Virus record (IMG/VR): IMGVR_UViG_3300037459_000197
Span: 1-34,129 of that record
Length of the DNA: 34,129 nucleotides
Reading direction: 5' to 3' (one strand)
DNA from: a virus
Shown: positions 1 through 7,296 of the stretch, piece after piece
How positions within the stretch are numbered: position 1 is the stretch's first letter
How the letters are laid out: each line of letters opens with the position of its first letter
Position numbers and translations under genes: made by a program
The notes under the pieces: generated by a model
The model's input: the letters and a program-made list of their open reading frames with translations, nothing else
The model's database searches: none
Told to the model about the DNA's origin: nothing

Positions 1-15
1 CATTCAATTTCCTCC
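1..15 (-). CDS. start codon and ribosome site of a minus-strand gene that leaves the window
   Basis: On the minus strand an ATG occupies bases 3-1, preceded by a perfect GGAGG at 11-15 with seven bases between them. Only the start codon lies in the window, so the product is unknown. A copy of the dispersed palindrome is centred 60 bases upstream, at 63, which suggests this gene begins a new transcription unit, probably more tail genes. Confidence 0.6.
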
Positions 16-55
16 AAACCAAGAGCGTACACAGCGCGGCCACCTGAAGCCAACG

Positions 56-70
56 CCCCAACGGTTCGGG
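56..70 (-). promoter_or_regulatory. dispersed palindrome, copy 1
   Basis: The plus strand reads CCCCAACGGTTCGGG, one mismatch from the perfect core CCAACGGTTGG. Its centre (63) is 60 bases from the start codon at base 3. It lies between the end of the secreted-protein gene (156) and the next gene. It is likely a protein-binding site controlling that gene. Confidence 0.6.
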
Positions 71-155
71 ACACGGGAGGACGATCACGAATCCTTCGCC
101 GAGAATGTCGATCCCACTTAGCAGCGGAGTTGCATCCGGGCACTCGCAACCGATG

Positions 156-548
156 TCAGTTGGCGAGCAACACAGCGGGCAAGGGGGCGGGAAGAGGGGC
201 GGGGGGAAACGTCGCATTCGCGGCCATCACCTCCGAAGTCAACCCATCGGCGTTCGCACAGCTCACCCTCGCGGGTGCGGGCGGTTGCCCGACACGATCG
301 GCAACCGAAAACACGATCCGGGTTCCGACGGGTACATCAAGAGTGGTCTTCCCATCGGGTACCTCTGCGCCGTCGATCACCGGGACGCAAGTCGTCGGCA
401 CGTTTATCGGCGTGCAATAGGCCAGCGTACCGTCCTCACCGGGCCACACGTTTGGGCCGGAGAGCGGCGGAGGGTCTACGCATTCGGGGTCGATCGCGTA
501 TGCGTTGGACGCAAGTAGCAGGGACGCAATCAAGATCGCTGTTCGCAT
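156..548 (-). CDS. small secreted protein with signal peptide, unknown function
   Basis: This is a 130-residue product. The ATG at 548 has GGAGG four bases upstream, so I rejected a longer upstream extension. Residues 1-18 form a typical cleaved signal peptide: RT, then the hydrophobic run AILIASLLLA, then the AYA cleavage site before IDPEC. The mature part has five cysteines (CVDPP, YCTP, TTCVP, VSCAN), is rich in proline and beta-prone segments, and ends in a PAPLPAPLPA tail. It should be exported to the periplasm or outside the cell. It is the last gene of the small-gene train before the palindrome at 56-70. I do not recognise a family; a superinfection-exclusion or lysis-related role is only a guess. 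Confidence 0.8.
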   Translation of the reverse strand: MRTAILIASLLLASNAYAIDPECVDPPPLSGPNVWPGEDGTLAYCTPINVPTTCVPVIDGAEVPDGKTTLDVPVGTRIVFSVADRVGQPPAPARVSCANADGLTSEVMAANATFPPAPLPAPLPAVLLAN

Positions 549-568
549 GATTCCTCCAGGGCAGTTTT

Positions 569-841
569 TCACTCGCCATCTGTCACAGCGGCACGTCGCG
601 CTAGCGCCTCTGCTATCGCCCACTCGGCCACACCCTCTCCGGATGGGCAATATTGGATCATGAATGCCTCAATGACCATCTCAAGATACTGCTCACGCTC
701 GCGTAGCTGCTCTGCTTCTGTCTTGAGGCGGTCGAGCTCTCCGTCTCGCCCTTGGAGAATTCTCGCAGCCAGTGCAACGTCCTGTCGATTCGCAACGATC
801 GTGCCAGCCTCTTTCATCGCCTTTCCGAATAGGTCTTCCAC
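569..841 (-). CDS. small coiled-coil protein, unknown
   Basis: This is a 90-residue product starting with GTG at 841, with GGAGG about nine bases upstream. The middle (about residues 30-60, GRDGELDRLKTEAEQL) is charged and heptad-like, so a coiled coil is likely. The C-terminus is Ala-rich and helical (AIAEALARRAA). It has no signal peptide or membrane helix. It sits 14 bases downstream of the preceding gene in the small-gene train. The wording GRDGELDRLKTE resembles GRDEELNRLKVE of the 52-residue gene at 3049, so the two may share an origin. Confidence 0.8.
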   Translation of the reverse strand: MEDLFGKAMKEAGTIVANRQDVALAARILQGRDGELDRLKTEAEQLREREQYLEMVIEAFMIQYCPSGEGVAEWAIAEALARRAAVTDGE

Positions 842-855
842 CTACGCCTACCTCC

Positions 856-1059
856 TCACGCTATCCCGTGTTCGACGATCAGCCAAGCGGGGACTTCGAT
901 CTCCTCGGCCTCTTCGTCGATGTCGCATTCGGATTTCGGGAGGCAGATCGGCTTCGCGATGTCCGGGAACTTGAGAGTCCACGCCCTGTGGGTGTCGATG
1001 AGGATCCGTTCGTAGGGGACCCACTCGGCTTCGCGATCGTCGTTGGGGGATCTACTCAC
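856..1059 (-). CDS. small acidic protein, unknown
   Basis: This is a 67-residue product. Its GTG start at 1059 overlaps the stop of the gene upstream in a GTGA, the coupling seen throughout this operon. The middle is acidic (DIDEEAEEIEVP), and it has no membrane segment or zinc motif. The N-terminal half (EWVPYERILIDTHRAWTLKF) looks globular. I recognise no family. Confidence 0.75.
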   Translation of the reverse strand: MSRSPNDDREAEWVPYERILIDTHRAWTLKFPDIAKPICLPKSECDIDEEAEEIEVPAWLIVEHGIA

Positions 1060-1412
1060 GGGAGCTTCACCACAGCGACGCCTGCACCGTCCACAGCTTT
1101 CCGGAGCGCCTCCGTGACCGCGCCCAACTCTTTCTCCGTTGTGGAATGGTCGAGCAGTGTGAGCGCGTCGATTACTTCCGCGATCTTAATGACCCGCAAC
1201 TCGAGCCGCCTCGCCCGCAGCTCCCAATCCTGTTCCGTCGTGATCGGGTCCGGTCGGATGTGCCGCAGCCACAGAAGTTCCGCTTCTTCACGCGACACCC
1301 AGTCGTCTCCGACAGTCGCGCCGCACTCACACCGCGCGATGTAATACGTTCCGCCAGGAGCGTCGGCGGAGAGCGGGTCGAACTTGTGGTCTTCGATCTC
1401 AGTCACGCTCAC
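1056..1412 (-). CDS. small protein with CxCGA...W..H motif, unknown
   Basis: This is a 118-residue product. I chose the GTG at 1412 because it overlaps the upstream TGA as GTGA; an ATG at 1430 is the alternative. The reading frame runs further upstream, but only as a shadow of the neighbouring gene. Near residue 25 it carries ARCECGATVGDDW followed by EELLWLRHI-like spacing. This resembles the CSCGW...W..H mini-domain of the genes at 1409 and 29195, so a small metal-binding fold is plausible. The rest is helical (RRLELRVIKIAEVIDAL). Confidence 0.8.
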   Translation of the reverse strand: MSVTEIEDHKFDPLSADAPGGTYYIARCECGATVGDDWVSREEAELLWLRHIRPDPITTEQDWELRARRLELRVIKIAEVIDALTLLDHSTTEKELGAVTEALRKAVDGAGVAVVKLP

Positions 1413-1945
1413 TGTGGACTCTCGATCCATTCGACGAGCGCCGAGAGCGCCCGCGCGGCGAGGATCAGCAGCGCTTCGTCCGTGTCCTCTCCACCCGCCC
1501 ACCGATCTTGAAGCGCGGAGACTTGCGCCAACTGATTTTGGAACAGGATTTTCAGCTGCTCCTCGCGGGTGTGGTGCGGGATTACGTGGATCGTTTGGAG
1601 ACGGCCGACGGTGCAGGAGCAACGCAAGTTTTCGGCTATTTCTGGGCGGAGCGGCTCAAGCGGGATCTTCACCCCCAATGAACGCGCCAACGCGACCGTG
1701 TCGTCTCCGTGATCGTTGCACACTTCATCCGGTTCTTGCCCGGGATAGTGCCTCCGGAACGTTACCCGCTCGTTGCACATCTCGGGTTCTACTCGTGTCG
1801 GCATAACGTGGTTCCCCCACCCTCTCTCGGCCTGCGCTTTCGTTCCCCAAGGTGACTTCGACCAGCCGCACGAGCACCCCGCGAGGTACTTAAGCCCGCC
1901 GGTCCCGCTGCATTTCGCTGGTGTAAATGCGTGGTCACCGTCCAT
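1409..1945 (-). CDS. CSCGW-motif protein, unknown
   Basis: This is a 178-residue product with ATG at 1945 and GGAG seven bases upstream. Residues 1-45 hold a mini-domain: a first Cys (KCSGTGG), then LAGCSCGWSKSPWGT and, after a helix, W..H (ERGWGNHV). This layout is found in many small phage proteins and suggests zinc binding. A central stretch contains further cysteines (MCNERV, VCNDHGD, RCSCTVG). The C-terminal 60 residues are helical (LAQVSALQDRWAG, AARALSALVEWI). It overlaps the next gene by four bases. The function is unknown. Confidence 0.85.
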   Translation of the reverse strand: MDGDHAFTPAKCSGTGGLKYLAGCSCGWSKSPWGTKAQAERGWGNHVMPTRVEPEMCNERVTFRRHYPGQEPDEVCNDHGDDTVALARSLGVKIPLEPLRPEIAENLRCSCTVGRLQTIHVIPHHTREEQLKILFQNQLAQVSALQDRWAGGEDTDEALLILAARALSALVEWIESPQ

Positions 1946-2185
1946 CTAGACTCCAAAAACGTTGTGAGAGTGCGGTCCGGTGTCGTGCGCTTCGAACGTG
2001 CAGTCGTCGTCTGGGCACGAATCCACCGGAACCGAACACGTGGAGAACGACGGGAGTTCACCCGCTGCGATGTTGCGAAGTGGCACCGACGAGCCCGTGT
2101 CTCGAGCGTGTTCGTAGCAAACGAGATCGGGTGCGCGAGTCGCCCAGAGACGACGAAAGATCGGCGTGTTGCTGCACGTTCTCAT
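1946..2185 (-). CDS. small Cys/His protein with GPH motif, unknown
   Basis: This is a 79-residue product whose ATG at 2185 overlaps the upstream stop (ATGA). The C-terminus reads CSVPVDSCPDDDC, then FEAHDTGPHSH. The C...C....C...H..GPH arrangement is shared with the protein at 23272 (CLHEPGHTGPHS). Such a motif is likely to bind a metal. No family is recognised, and the start is supported mainly by coupling because the ribosome site is weak. Confidence 0.75.
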   Translation of the reverse strand: MRTCSNTPIFRRLWATRAPDLVCYEHARDTGSSVPLRNIAAGELPSFSTCSVPVDSCPDDDCTFEAHDTGPHSHNVFGV

Positions 2186-2406
2186 CGCGAGTCGTCCACG
2201 TCCGCCCGGGTGAGCGGCGCGAGTTCCTCTTCGGTGAGTTCGAATGCCTCGATTGTGAAGCGCTCCGGCTTGCCCGCTATGTGTAGCTTGTCGATCCAGT
2301 CCCGGAGAAACAGCACCACGTCGTCACCACTTCCCAAGTGAAGGTCCGTGAAGTTCTCGCGTTGCTCGTCGTCGGTGAGTTTCGCCGTTATGTGGAACAC
2401 CCTCAT
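2182..2406 (-). CDS. small acidic protein, unknown
   Basis: This is a 74-residue product. ATG at 2406 overlaps the TGA of the upstream gene (ATGA); the long upstream extension of this frame is a shadow. The sequence alternates beta and helix (MRVFHITAKLTDDEQ, VVLFLRDWIDKL, FTIEAFELTEEEL) and is strongly acidic at its end. It has no cysteines or membrane segment. The function is unknown. Confidence 0.8.
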   Translation of the reverse strand: MRVFHITAKLTDDEQRENFTDLHLGSGDDVVLFLRDWIDKLHIAGKPERFTIEAFELTEEELAPLTRADVDDSR

Positions 2407-2669
2407 GAGTCGAGCCCCTTCGGATCGCGCTTGATGTAGTTCTCTCCGCTCGCTGGCATTTCCGCCACTTCCGCAACACCCATCCACATAGCGAGCGCCT
2501 CCATTGTAGTAACAGCGACACCTTCCAGCCTTCCCTTCGTCACCTCGGCAGGAATGCCGCCGCCAAGATCGGCGCGCTTCACATCCTGGGCAGTGGCGAG
2601 CGCGTTTTCGAGAATACCCATAAGGTCGCCCGGTTGACCGGGAACGAGGATCGGTTTCGTGTCGCTCAT
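2403..2669 (-). CDS. small protein, unknown
   Basis: This is an 88-residue product with ATG at 2669 overlapping the upstream stop (ATGA). It has a helical middle (LMGILENALATAQDVK and MEALAMWMGVAEVAEM) and a charged end. It has no recognised motif. It is co-transcribed with its neighbours in the small-gene train. Confidence 0.8.
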   Translation of the reverse strand: MSDTKPILVPGQPGDLMGILENALATAQDVKRADLGGGIPAEVTKGRLEGVAVTTMEALAMWMGVAEVAEMPASGENYIKRDPKGLDS

Positions 2670-3052
2670 GACAGCGCCTCGCGGGCGGCGGCGAGGGCGT
2701 CGGGTTTGGTGGCGAATTTCGCGTTGCTCCACCCGCCAAAGAGAGCGGACTCGTTGGTACCTTCAGGCTTCCTACGCCACCGGTAGAGCCCATTTCCCGA
2801 AAGCGCAACCTCAATCTCCGGCTTCGCGTCGAGCAGGATGCGGCCGTCGCCACCACAAGGACAGAGACGCTTGTGAGTCACGGTAAAAAGCTTCTCGTCA
2901 GAGACGGGTTTACCCTCACACTCCCGGTACGCGATCTTGCCGCGCCCGGAGCAGTCGAGGCACGGTGTATCTCCGTCGTATTGAAGTCCTGTGCCATAGC
3001 ATGCTGTACACTTCGCATCCTTGATGCGCGCGTCGATGAAGTGGAGGCTCAC
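2666..3052 (-). CDS. DnaJ-type Cys-rich zinc-finger protein
   Basis: This is a 128-residue product. The GTG at 3052 forms a GTGA with the stop of the preceding gene. It carries two CxxCxGxG units, CTACYGTG and CLDCSGRG, 16 residues apart (Cys to Cys), and a degenerate third, CPCGGDG. This is the pattern of the DnaJ central zinc-finger domain; the J domain itself is absent. Stand-alone CxxCxGxG proteins occur in phages, but their targets are mostly unknown. The C-terminal 50 residues (GNGLYRWRRKPEG, LFGGWSNAKFATKPDALAAA) look like a separate small beta/alpha domain. Confidence 0.85.
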   Translation of the reverse strand: MSLHFIDARIKDAKCTACYGTGLQYDGDTPCLDCSGRGKIAYRECEGKPVSDEKLFTVTHKRLCPCGGDGRILLDAKPEIEVALSGNGLYRWRRKPEGTNESALFGGWSNAKFATKPDALAAAREALS

Positions 3053-3207
3053 AAGGAGCGTCCCCACACGAAAAAAGCCAGCAACGCGACAACCAGCAAT
3101 GCGGTACGAACACGCCTGTTGGATGCAACGGTCCTTCTTGCCACCTTCGCGCGGAGCTGCTCATTCTCGACCTTGAGGCGGTTGAGTTCTTCGTCGCGCC
3201 CTTCCAT
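3049..3207 (-). CDS. 52-residue coiled-coil plus membrane-anchor protein
   Basis: This small gene has ATG at 3207 and TGA at 3049-3051. The ATG overlaps the upstream stop (TGATG), and its own stop overlaps the next GTG (GTGA), so it fits the operon exactly. Residues 1-25 are charged and heptad-like (GRDEELNRLKVENEQLRAK), followed by basic residues and a hydrophobic helix (ALLVVALLAFFVWG, about residues 36-49). It is probably an inner-membrane protein with a cytoplasmic coiled coil. A holin or spanin partner is possible but unproven. Confidence 0.75.
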   Translation of the reverse strand: MEGRDEELNRLKVENEQLRAKVARRTVASNRRVRTALLVVALLAFFVWGRSL

Positions 3208-3629
3208 CACTTCACCAGCCGGAGCGCCGGATCGTCAGCGTCGCTCGGTTGGTCGGAGACGCATTGCGCGAATTGACCGGTCATCGAATAGAGGGCCGCA
3301 GCCGCGATGATGCGAATCCCGACGTTCAGTAGGTCGGTGCCCATTTCGCCGAACGCTTCCGCGTGTTCCTTGAGTGTCCATTCGGAGGCGTTTCCCTGCT
3401 CTTGCGCACGGAGTTCTGTCGCCTCTATTTGTTCCTCAATCTCATGTAGCAACTGCCGCGCCACAATGGGCGGGTTTTCGGTACCGTGGTCTTTCAGTAG
3501 TTCGGAAAGGAACTCCGCGAGAATGGACGCCGTAGAATCACCTACGCGTTGCGGAGTCGAGAGATCGGAGAGTACGACCTCAATTGTAAACGGGACGGTG
3601 CCCCGCTTTGCTTCTTTGCCATTGTCCAA
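3207..3629 (-). CDS. helical protein, unknown; first gene after the palindrome
   Basis: This is a product of about 140 residues. The frame is open up to 3692 but has no ATG there. The best start is TTG at 3629, with GGGGA seven bases upstream; the palindrome at 3637-3653 would then lie just outside the gene. The sequence begins with a beta segment (TVPFTIEVVLSDL). It continues with long helices (ILAEFLSELLKDH, LLHEIEEQIEATELRAQEQ) and a hydrophobic stretch (LLNVGIRIIAAAALYSM). It follows the tail tube gene where tail assembly chaperones often sit, but it does not look like one and has no frameshift partner. Confidence 0.65.
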   Translation of the reverse strand: MDNGKEAKRGTVPFTIEVVLSDLSTPQRVGDSTASILAEFLSELLKDHGTENPPIVARQLLHEIEEQIEATELRAQEQGNASEWTLKEHAEAFGEMGTDLLNVGIRIIAAAALYSMTGQFAQCVSDQPSDADDPALRLVK

Positions 3630-3636
3630 CGTCAAA

Positions 3637-3653
3637 TCCCCAACGGTTGGGGA
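3637..3653 (-). promoter_or_regulatory. dispersed palindrome, copy 2 (perfect 17-base arm form)
   Basis: TCCCCAACGGTTGGGGA is the longest copy, with eight-base arms around a central G. It lies in the 87-base gap between the tail tube stop (3717) and the next gene start (about 3629). It marks the boundary between the morphogenesis operon and the small-gene train. It probably controls an internal promoter. Confidence 0.7.
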
Positions 3654-3716
3654 GTGACGCGATCCGCGTAACGAACCGCGCCACCCCGTCAATCAGGGGA
3701 CACTAGCGAATCCGGA

Positions 3717-4883
3717 CTAGGGTTGCTCCGGGTACCATTCGATGGTGCCAAACGGCGTCGTTCCGCCGTTATCGAGCAGCTGGATCGCTAGTGCGCCGAT
3801 TGCGAACGTGTCTCGAGAGAATGGCAGCGCGTCATCGGTGAGCCGGACTTGCGCTTTCGGCACGATCCAAATCAAGTTCCGACCCGTGTTCGTGAGCAGG
3901 CGAATCCGGACCTTGCACGGGAAGACGAATTGCGTGAACGGCGGGAACGTGCTGTGATTCACAACCGTGTGGTCGTAGTCGGCTTCCATCGGCTGGAAGG
4001 ATTTGAGTTCGAGGATGTTCGCAGGACTCGGATCGCCGCCCGCGAACTGGAGCGGGAGCATCCGCACCCGGCCTTGGATGTAGTCGACGACGAAGTCGGT
4101 GTTCTCGGCGAACGAGTGTCCCGGCTTGTAGGTCGCGATGACGCTGGTTCCGACAGCAAGGTCAGTCGGGGTACCCGTTACGTTGAACTCCAATTCACCC
4201 GCGGTCGTCGTGCTGTCCCCGAAGTCGGACACCTCAACCGCGAGCGCCTCCGCTGCCGCGACACCGATCCCGACGATATCGCCGGCCCCCGGACCCGCGG
4301 GTGCGTCGTATACGGTTGTCACGCCCGCGAGCGTCGTGACTGCGATCTCCGTCACGTCGTCATGGTCGAGCGGCTTGAAGTCGACAGCGAAGTCTCCGAG
4401 CGTGCCCCCACCGATGGTTGCGGTTGCCGTGCCAAGCGCTTCGTCGGTGATCTGACCGCACGTGACGGCGGTGATTGTCTCGACGATATCCGGATTCGCA
4501 AGGTCGAGGAAGTCTTGATTGTCGGCAGTGAGCATGAAGGGATCGTCGGCCAAAGATGGAGTAGACGCACCTACGGCAGTCAGGGCGTTGCCGGCGAAGA
4601 ACAGCCGCGTGTTGTTCTCATCCCAATTGAACACACCGACGTTCAAGGTCGAGTCGAACGATCCGACGAGTTCTTTGACCAACACGTCGACACCGCTTTG
4701 CGCGGATCGGAGCTGTTTGAACGCGAGTTCCTTCGCGAACTCTGCGTTTTCGACGATTCCGAGATTTCGGAAAGGCTCGTGTCCGCCCGCCGACAGTTCG
4801 AGCGCGATATCCACGAATGGCATTCCGTGAACGAGGTTGTCCTCTGTGACCGTATCGGTGGGACGCGGGATGATTGAAGTCAT
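3717..4883 (-). CDS. major tail tube protein (putative)
   Basis: This is a 388-residue product with ATG at 4883 and a GGGGG ribosome site five bases upstream. The fold is beta-rich. The N-terminal part has VNAEFAKELAFKQL-like and SFDSTLNVGVFNWDENN segments, the phrasing typical of tail tube proteins near the subunit contact helix. Near residue 260, DFVVDYIQGRVRMLPL resembles the conserved insertion-strand segment of this family. The middle (about residues 150-245) is Gly/Thr/Ala-rich and looks like an extra Ig-like insertion. The protein would polymerise into the tail tube; no sheath gene is seen. It follows the tail terminator gene, as in many siphoviruses. Confidence 0.75.
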   Translation of the reverse strand: MTSIIPRPTDTVTEDNLVHGMPFVDIALELSAGGHEPFRNLGIVENAEFAKELAFKQLRSAQSGVDVLVKELVGSFDSTLNVGVFNWDENNTRLFFAGNALTAVGASTPSLADDPFMLTADNQDFLDLANPDIVETITAVTCGQITDEALGTATATIGGGTLGDFAVDFKPLDHDDVTEIAVTTLAGVTTVYDAPAGPGAGDIVGIGVAAAEALAVEVSDFGDSTTTAGELEFNVTGTPTDLAVGTSVIATYKPGHSFAENTDFVVDYIQGRVRMLPLQFAGGDPSPANILELKSFQPMEADYDHTVVNHSTFPPFTQFVFPCKVRIRLLTNTGRNLIWIVPKAQVRLTDDALPFSRDTFAIGALAIQLLDNGGTTPFGTIEWYPEQP

Positions 4884-4892
4884 GTGACCCCC

Positions 4893-5336
4893 TTATGAGA
4901 ATGCGAATCGTCCGGAAAGGACGGTGAAATCTTGTGACACCACGTTGCGTCCACCGAGCGCTGTATCCACGTCGCGCCCTAGTGGATTCGGCAGATTGAT
5001 CGCGGTGATTTGTGCAATCGGGACTCCGCGGACATTTCCCTGGAACAAGTGTAGAAACCGGTGGATGTCCTTGGCGCGTTCCAATGCGTTCTCCGACGAG
5101 TTGTCACCGCCGCGACGCGTGACGACCTTGATACCGATCTCCTCGGAGACGGTGAGTTCGGCTGATCCACCAACCCCATCGAGCAGAATGGTGATCGTGG
5201 CGTCTGGCGACTCGGGTTGTTCGTTGATGAAAATGTCTGTCCCGAACACACCGAAAGAAGCCGCGACCAGTTCGTCTCCGCCGCGCCCCCCCAACACCAG
5301 CGCTTCCGCCACTGCGCGTTCGATTCCGAAACCCAT
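4893..5336 (-). CDS. tail terminator / minor capsid-type completion protein (putative)
   Basis: This is a 147-residue product with ATG at 5336 sharing its A with the upstream TGA. The middle (PDATITILLDGVGG, then VTRRGGDNSSENALERAKDI) has the strand-loop-helix layout of phage tail terminator proteins, which show an aligned P..a..l.dtgG segment, a V.vR strand and a helix of A..I. residues. The C-terminus (VVSQDFTVLSGR) fits the final strand. Position between the HK97 gp10-like gene and the tail tube gene also fits. This is a fold-level guess, not a strong match. Confidence 0.65.
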   Translation of the reverse strand: MGFGIERAVAEALVLGGRGGDELVAASFGVFGTDIFINEQPESPDATITILLDGVGGSAELTVSEEIGIKVVTRRGGDNSSENALERAKDIHRFLHLFQGNVRGVPIAQITAINLPNPLGRDVDTALGGRNVVSQDFTVLSGRFAFS

Positions 5337-5773
5337 CACCTGCCCCGCTTGGTTTTCTTGATGGCTTTCTTCATCGACTTCGCTAGCAGGGCATTCCAAC
5401 GCGCTTGATGTCGTTCGAGCGGTCGCGAGAGGAAGCCGGGGCCGACCTTCCCGTCCCCCATTCTCGGTCTCTTCCGTCTCGAAACCGGTCCGAGGTTGTA
5501 CGTCCCATTGTGTAGGAAGTTGAAATACTTCGCCGTCTCCGGTGTGGTTCCGAACTCAACCTTGAACACGACTCGACCGCGAGATTGAACAGTCCGGGTG
5601 ATCTTTCCGGAATTCTCCATCGCCTTCGTGAGTCGTGGACTCAACGCGCGCGCCCGTTGCAACAGTTCCCGGGAGTTCGCCTCCATTTGCGCGGCCACCG
5701 ATTTCGGAGCGGTCTTCGCAATGCGATCGAGACGAGCGGAGAACTTCTGGAATGAACGAATTCGCTTAGCCAC
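5336..5773 (-). CDS. HK97 gp10-like head-tail completion protein (putative)
   Basis: This is a 145-residue basic product. GTG at 5773 overlaps the upstream stop by eight bases. It has an N-terminal helix (KFSARLDRIAKTAPKSVA) followed by RELLQRARALSPRLT, a strand (VVFKVEFGTTPETAKY) and FNFLHNGTYN. The order 'helix - ARaLsPr - beta - Y..f.h.GT' is that of HK97 gp10/minor-tail-completion proteins. The C-terminus is strongly basic (KSMKKAIKKTKRGR). It acts at the neck or tail end during joining. Confidence 0.7.
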   Translation of the reverse strand: MAKRIRSFQKFSARLDRIAKTAPKSVAAQMEANSRELLQRARALSPRLTKAMENSGKITRTVQSRGRVVFKVEFGTTPETAKYFNFLHNGTYNLGPVSRRKRPRMGDGKVGPGFLSRPLERHQARWNALLAKSMKKAIKKTKRGR

Positions 5774-6128
5774 CGACGTCCAACTCCAAGTGATGAAGAA
5801 CAGTCCCTTTCCAGAACGGGTTCACAGAGACGACTTCGCGCTCCGGTGTCGCGGCACCCCTCCAGTCGGTGTGCGTGACGAAATCACCATTCACCACGTC
5901 GAGCGCATCGAGGTCGCTGTCCACCGGGTCGATGAAGAACCGGCCCGTGATAGCGACCGTGACCGACTCGGCGTTCGTCCTGAGTTGAGATTCCACCGGT
6001 TCGTAGAAGCCCGACAATCCGGAAGCCTGCGTCGTGCGGCTCGCGATGTCACCGCCGGGCCCTCGGACGACCCGAATAATCGAAATGTCTGTGAGTTGTT
6101 TCAGCGGAGAATCGGAGATTCGCCCCAT
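5766..6128 (-). CDS. head closure-type connector protein (putative)
   Basis: This is a 120-residue product with ATG at 6128 overlapping the upstream TAA (TAATG). It is beta-rich, with alternating strands (ISIIRVVRGPGGD, SVTVAITGRFFIDP, REVVSVNPFWKGTVLHHLEL). Size, fold impression and the place between adaptor and gp10-like genes fit a head closure (stopper) protein. No strong motif allows a firm call. Confidence 0.6.
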   Translation of the reverse strand: MGRISDSPLKQLTDISIIRVVRGPGGDIASRTTQASGLSGFYEPVESQLRTNAESVTVAITGRFFIDPVDSDLDALDVVNGDFVTHTDWRGAATPEREVVSVNPFWKGTVLHHLELDVGG

Positions 6129-6577
6129 TAGTCGATCGCGTTCGGGTCAAGGTCCGCGCCTGAAGGGTTCGCGAACTGCCCCTTTCTGAAATCCGGCTGG
6201 ACAAGATCGGTGTCTTTCCGATCCACTTCCTTGCGATCTTTGCTGATCCCACCCACGAACATCGCTACCGGTAGGATCGCTGTCTCCGAGTAGCCAGCCC
6301 GGACGCGAAGCCGCTTCGCCATGTCCCGATAGTTCTCAGTGAGCTGCGAATTACTGAGAGTCGTGTTGCCGATCTTCTCGTCGACACTTTGCGCAAACGA
6401 AACCGCGAGGACGTCGGCCGCCTTGGAAGCCGCGAATAGAGTCGGTCCGCCTTGAGCGATATAGAACTCGATCTCGTCGTCCGATATTCGAGCACTGGAG
6501 CAAACCGTGTCGCCGATCTCGAATCGAACTTGATCTTTCGCAGAAGTGGCTGGATCGCCGCTGTAGGTCGCTTGCAC
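6128..6577 (-). CDS. head-tail adaptor protein
   Basis: This is a 149-residue product. GTG at 6577 has GAGG seven bases upstream. The N-terminus YSGDPATSAKDQVRFEIGDT, followed by an ISDDEIEFYI-type helix, is the signature opening of head-tail adaptor (connector) proteins of siphoviruses. These bind under the portal. Residues 45-95 are helical (AASKAADVLAVSFAQSVD, LTENYRDMAKRLRVRAG). The C-terminal 40 residues are charged and probably disordered. Confidence 0.85.
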   Translation of the reverse strand: MQATYSGDPATSAKDQVRFEIGDTVCSSARISDDEIEFYIAQGGPTLFAASKAADVLAVSFAQSVDEKIGNTTLSNSQLTENYRDMAKRLRVRAGYSETAILPVAMFVGGISKDRKEVDRKDTDLVQPDFRKGQFANPSGADLDPNAID

Positions 6578-6586
6578 GCCAGCCCT

Positions 6587-7276
6587 CTACTCGTCGTCCC
6601 CCGCGTCGGGAGACTCGCTCGCTGTGTCCGTTTCTGGCTCGGTGTCGGCGTCGGTGGAGTCCACTGCGGCAGTGGACTCGTACAGGTCGACTTCCGGCTG
6701 CGTGTCGGCGTCCGATTCCTCAGCATCCGGCTCGCTGCTCGCGTCTGCATCCGGCCCCACGGCGTCCGTATTGCCCGACTGTTCTTCGAGCGCAGATTCC
6801 ATCACATCGAGCGCGTCTGGTTCGGCTTCTGGTTCTCGTCTACGCCGTAGGGGACGGCCGCCGGTTGCACCCGCTTCAGACCTCCCCTGATCTTCCACGG
6901 CAGCGCTGGCGACCGTCGCCCCGACAGCCCCACCGAAATAGACGAGTTCTCGGATCTCTTTCCCGTCTGCGTCACGCAAACCAGTGTACACAAGGCGGCT
7001 TCCACGTCCTGGGCTCTGCACTCGGACCTCCCTCACGCGCTCGTCGAACGGGATCTTCAACACACGCAGTTGGCGACGCGACTCCGGATGCGCTCCACCG
7101 TTCGCCATAATCTTGAGAACGACTCCGGATTCGATCCGGTTTCGCAGCTTGCGACCAAAGACCGCTTCCGCGAATTCCGGATCAATCGGAGTCCCGCGCG
7201 GTAGCATCGTGTGCCCAGCCGCCAAGATATTCGGGACTCCGCATCGCCGGCCAGCGAAGTATTGAGCCTCAGCCAT
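6587..7276 (-). CDS. structural-region protein with long acidic tail, unknown
   Basis: This is a 229-residue product with ATG at 7276 and GGGGAG upstream; the 60-codon extension upstream is a shadow of the capsid gene. Residues 1-130 look globular (NILAAGHTMLPRGTPID, VLKIPFDERVREVRV, RLVYTGLRDADGKEI). From about residue 145 there is a basic patch (RPLRRRREPE). After it come about 80 residues made almost only of D, E, S, T, A and P. Such an acidic tail could be disordered and bind basic surfaces. Lying just after the capsid gene, it may be a capsid accessory or neck protein. No family is recognised. Confidence 0.75.
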   Translation of the reverse strand: MAEAQYFAGRRCGVPNILAAGHTMLPRGTPIDPEFAEAVFGRKLRNRIESGVVLKIMANGGAHPESRRQLRVLKIPFDERVREVRVQSPGRGSRLVYTGLRDADGKEIRELVYFGGAVGATVASAAVEDQGRSEAGATGGRPLRRRREPEAEPDALDVMESALEEQSGNTDAVGPDADASSEPDAEESDADTQPEVDLYESTAAVDSTDADTEPETDTASESPDAGDDE

Positions 7277-7296
7277 CGTTGCTCCCCGTGCTGCTG

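Noticed and set aside
3849-4877. Plus-strand open frame of 342 codons opposite the tail tube gene
   Set aside because: Its translation is Arg/Glu/Val-rich shadow text with no ribosome site; the minus-strand tail tube gene has good start, motif content and coupling.
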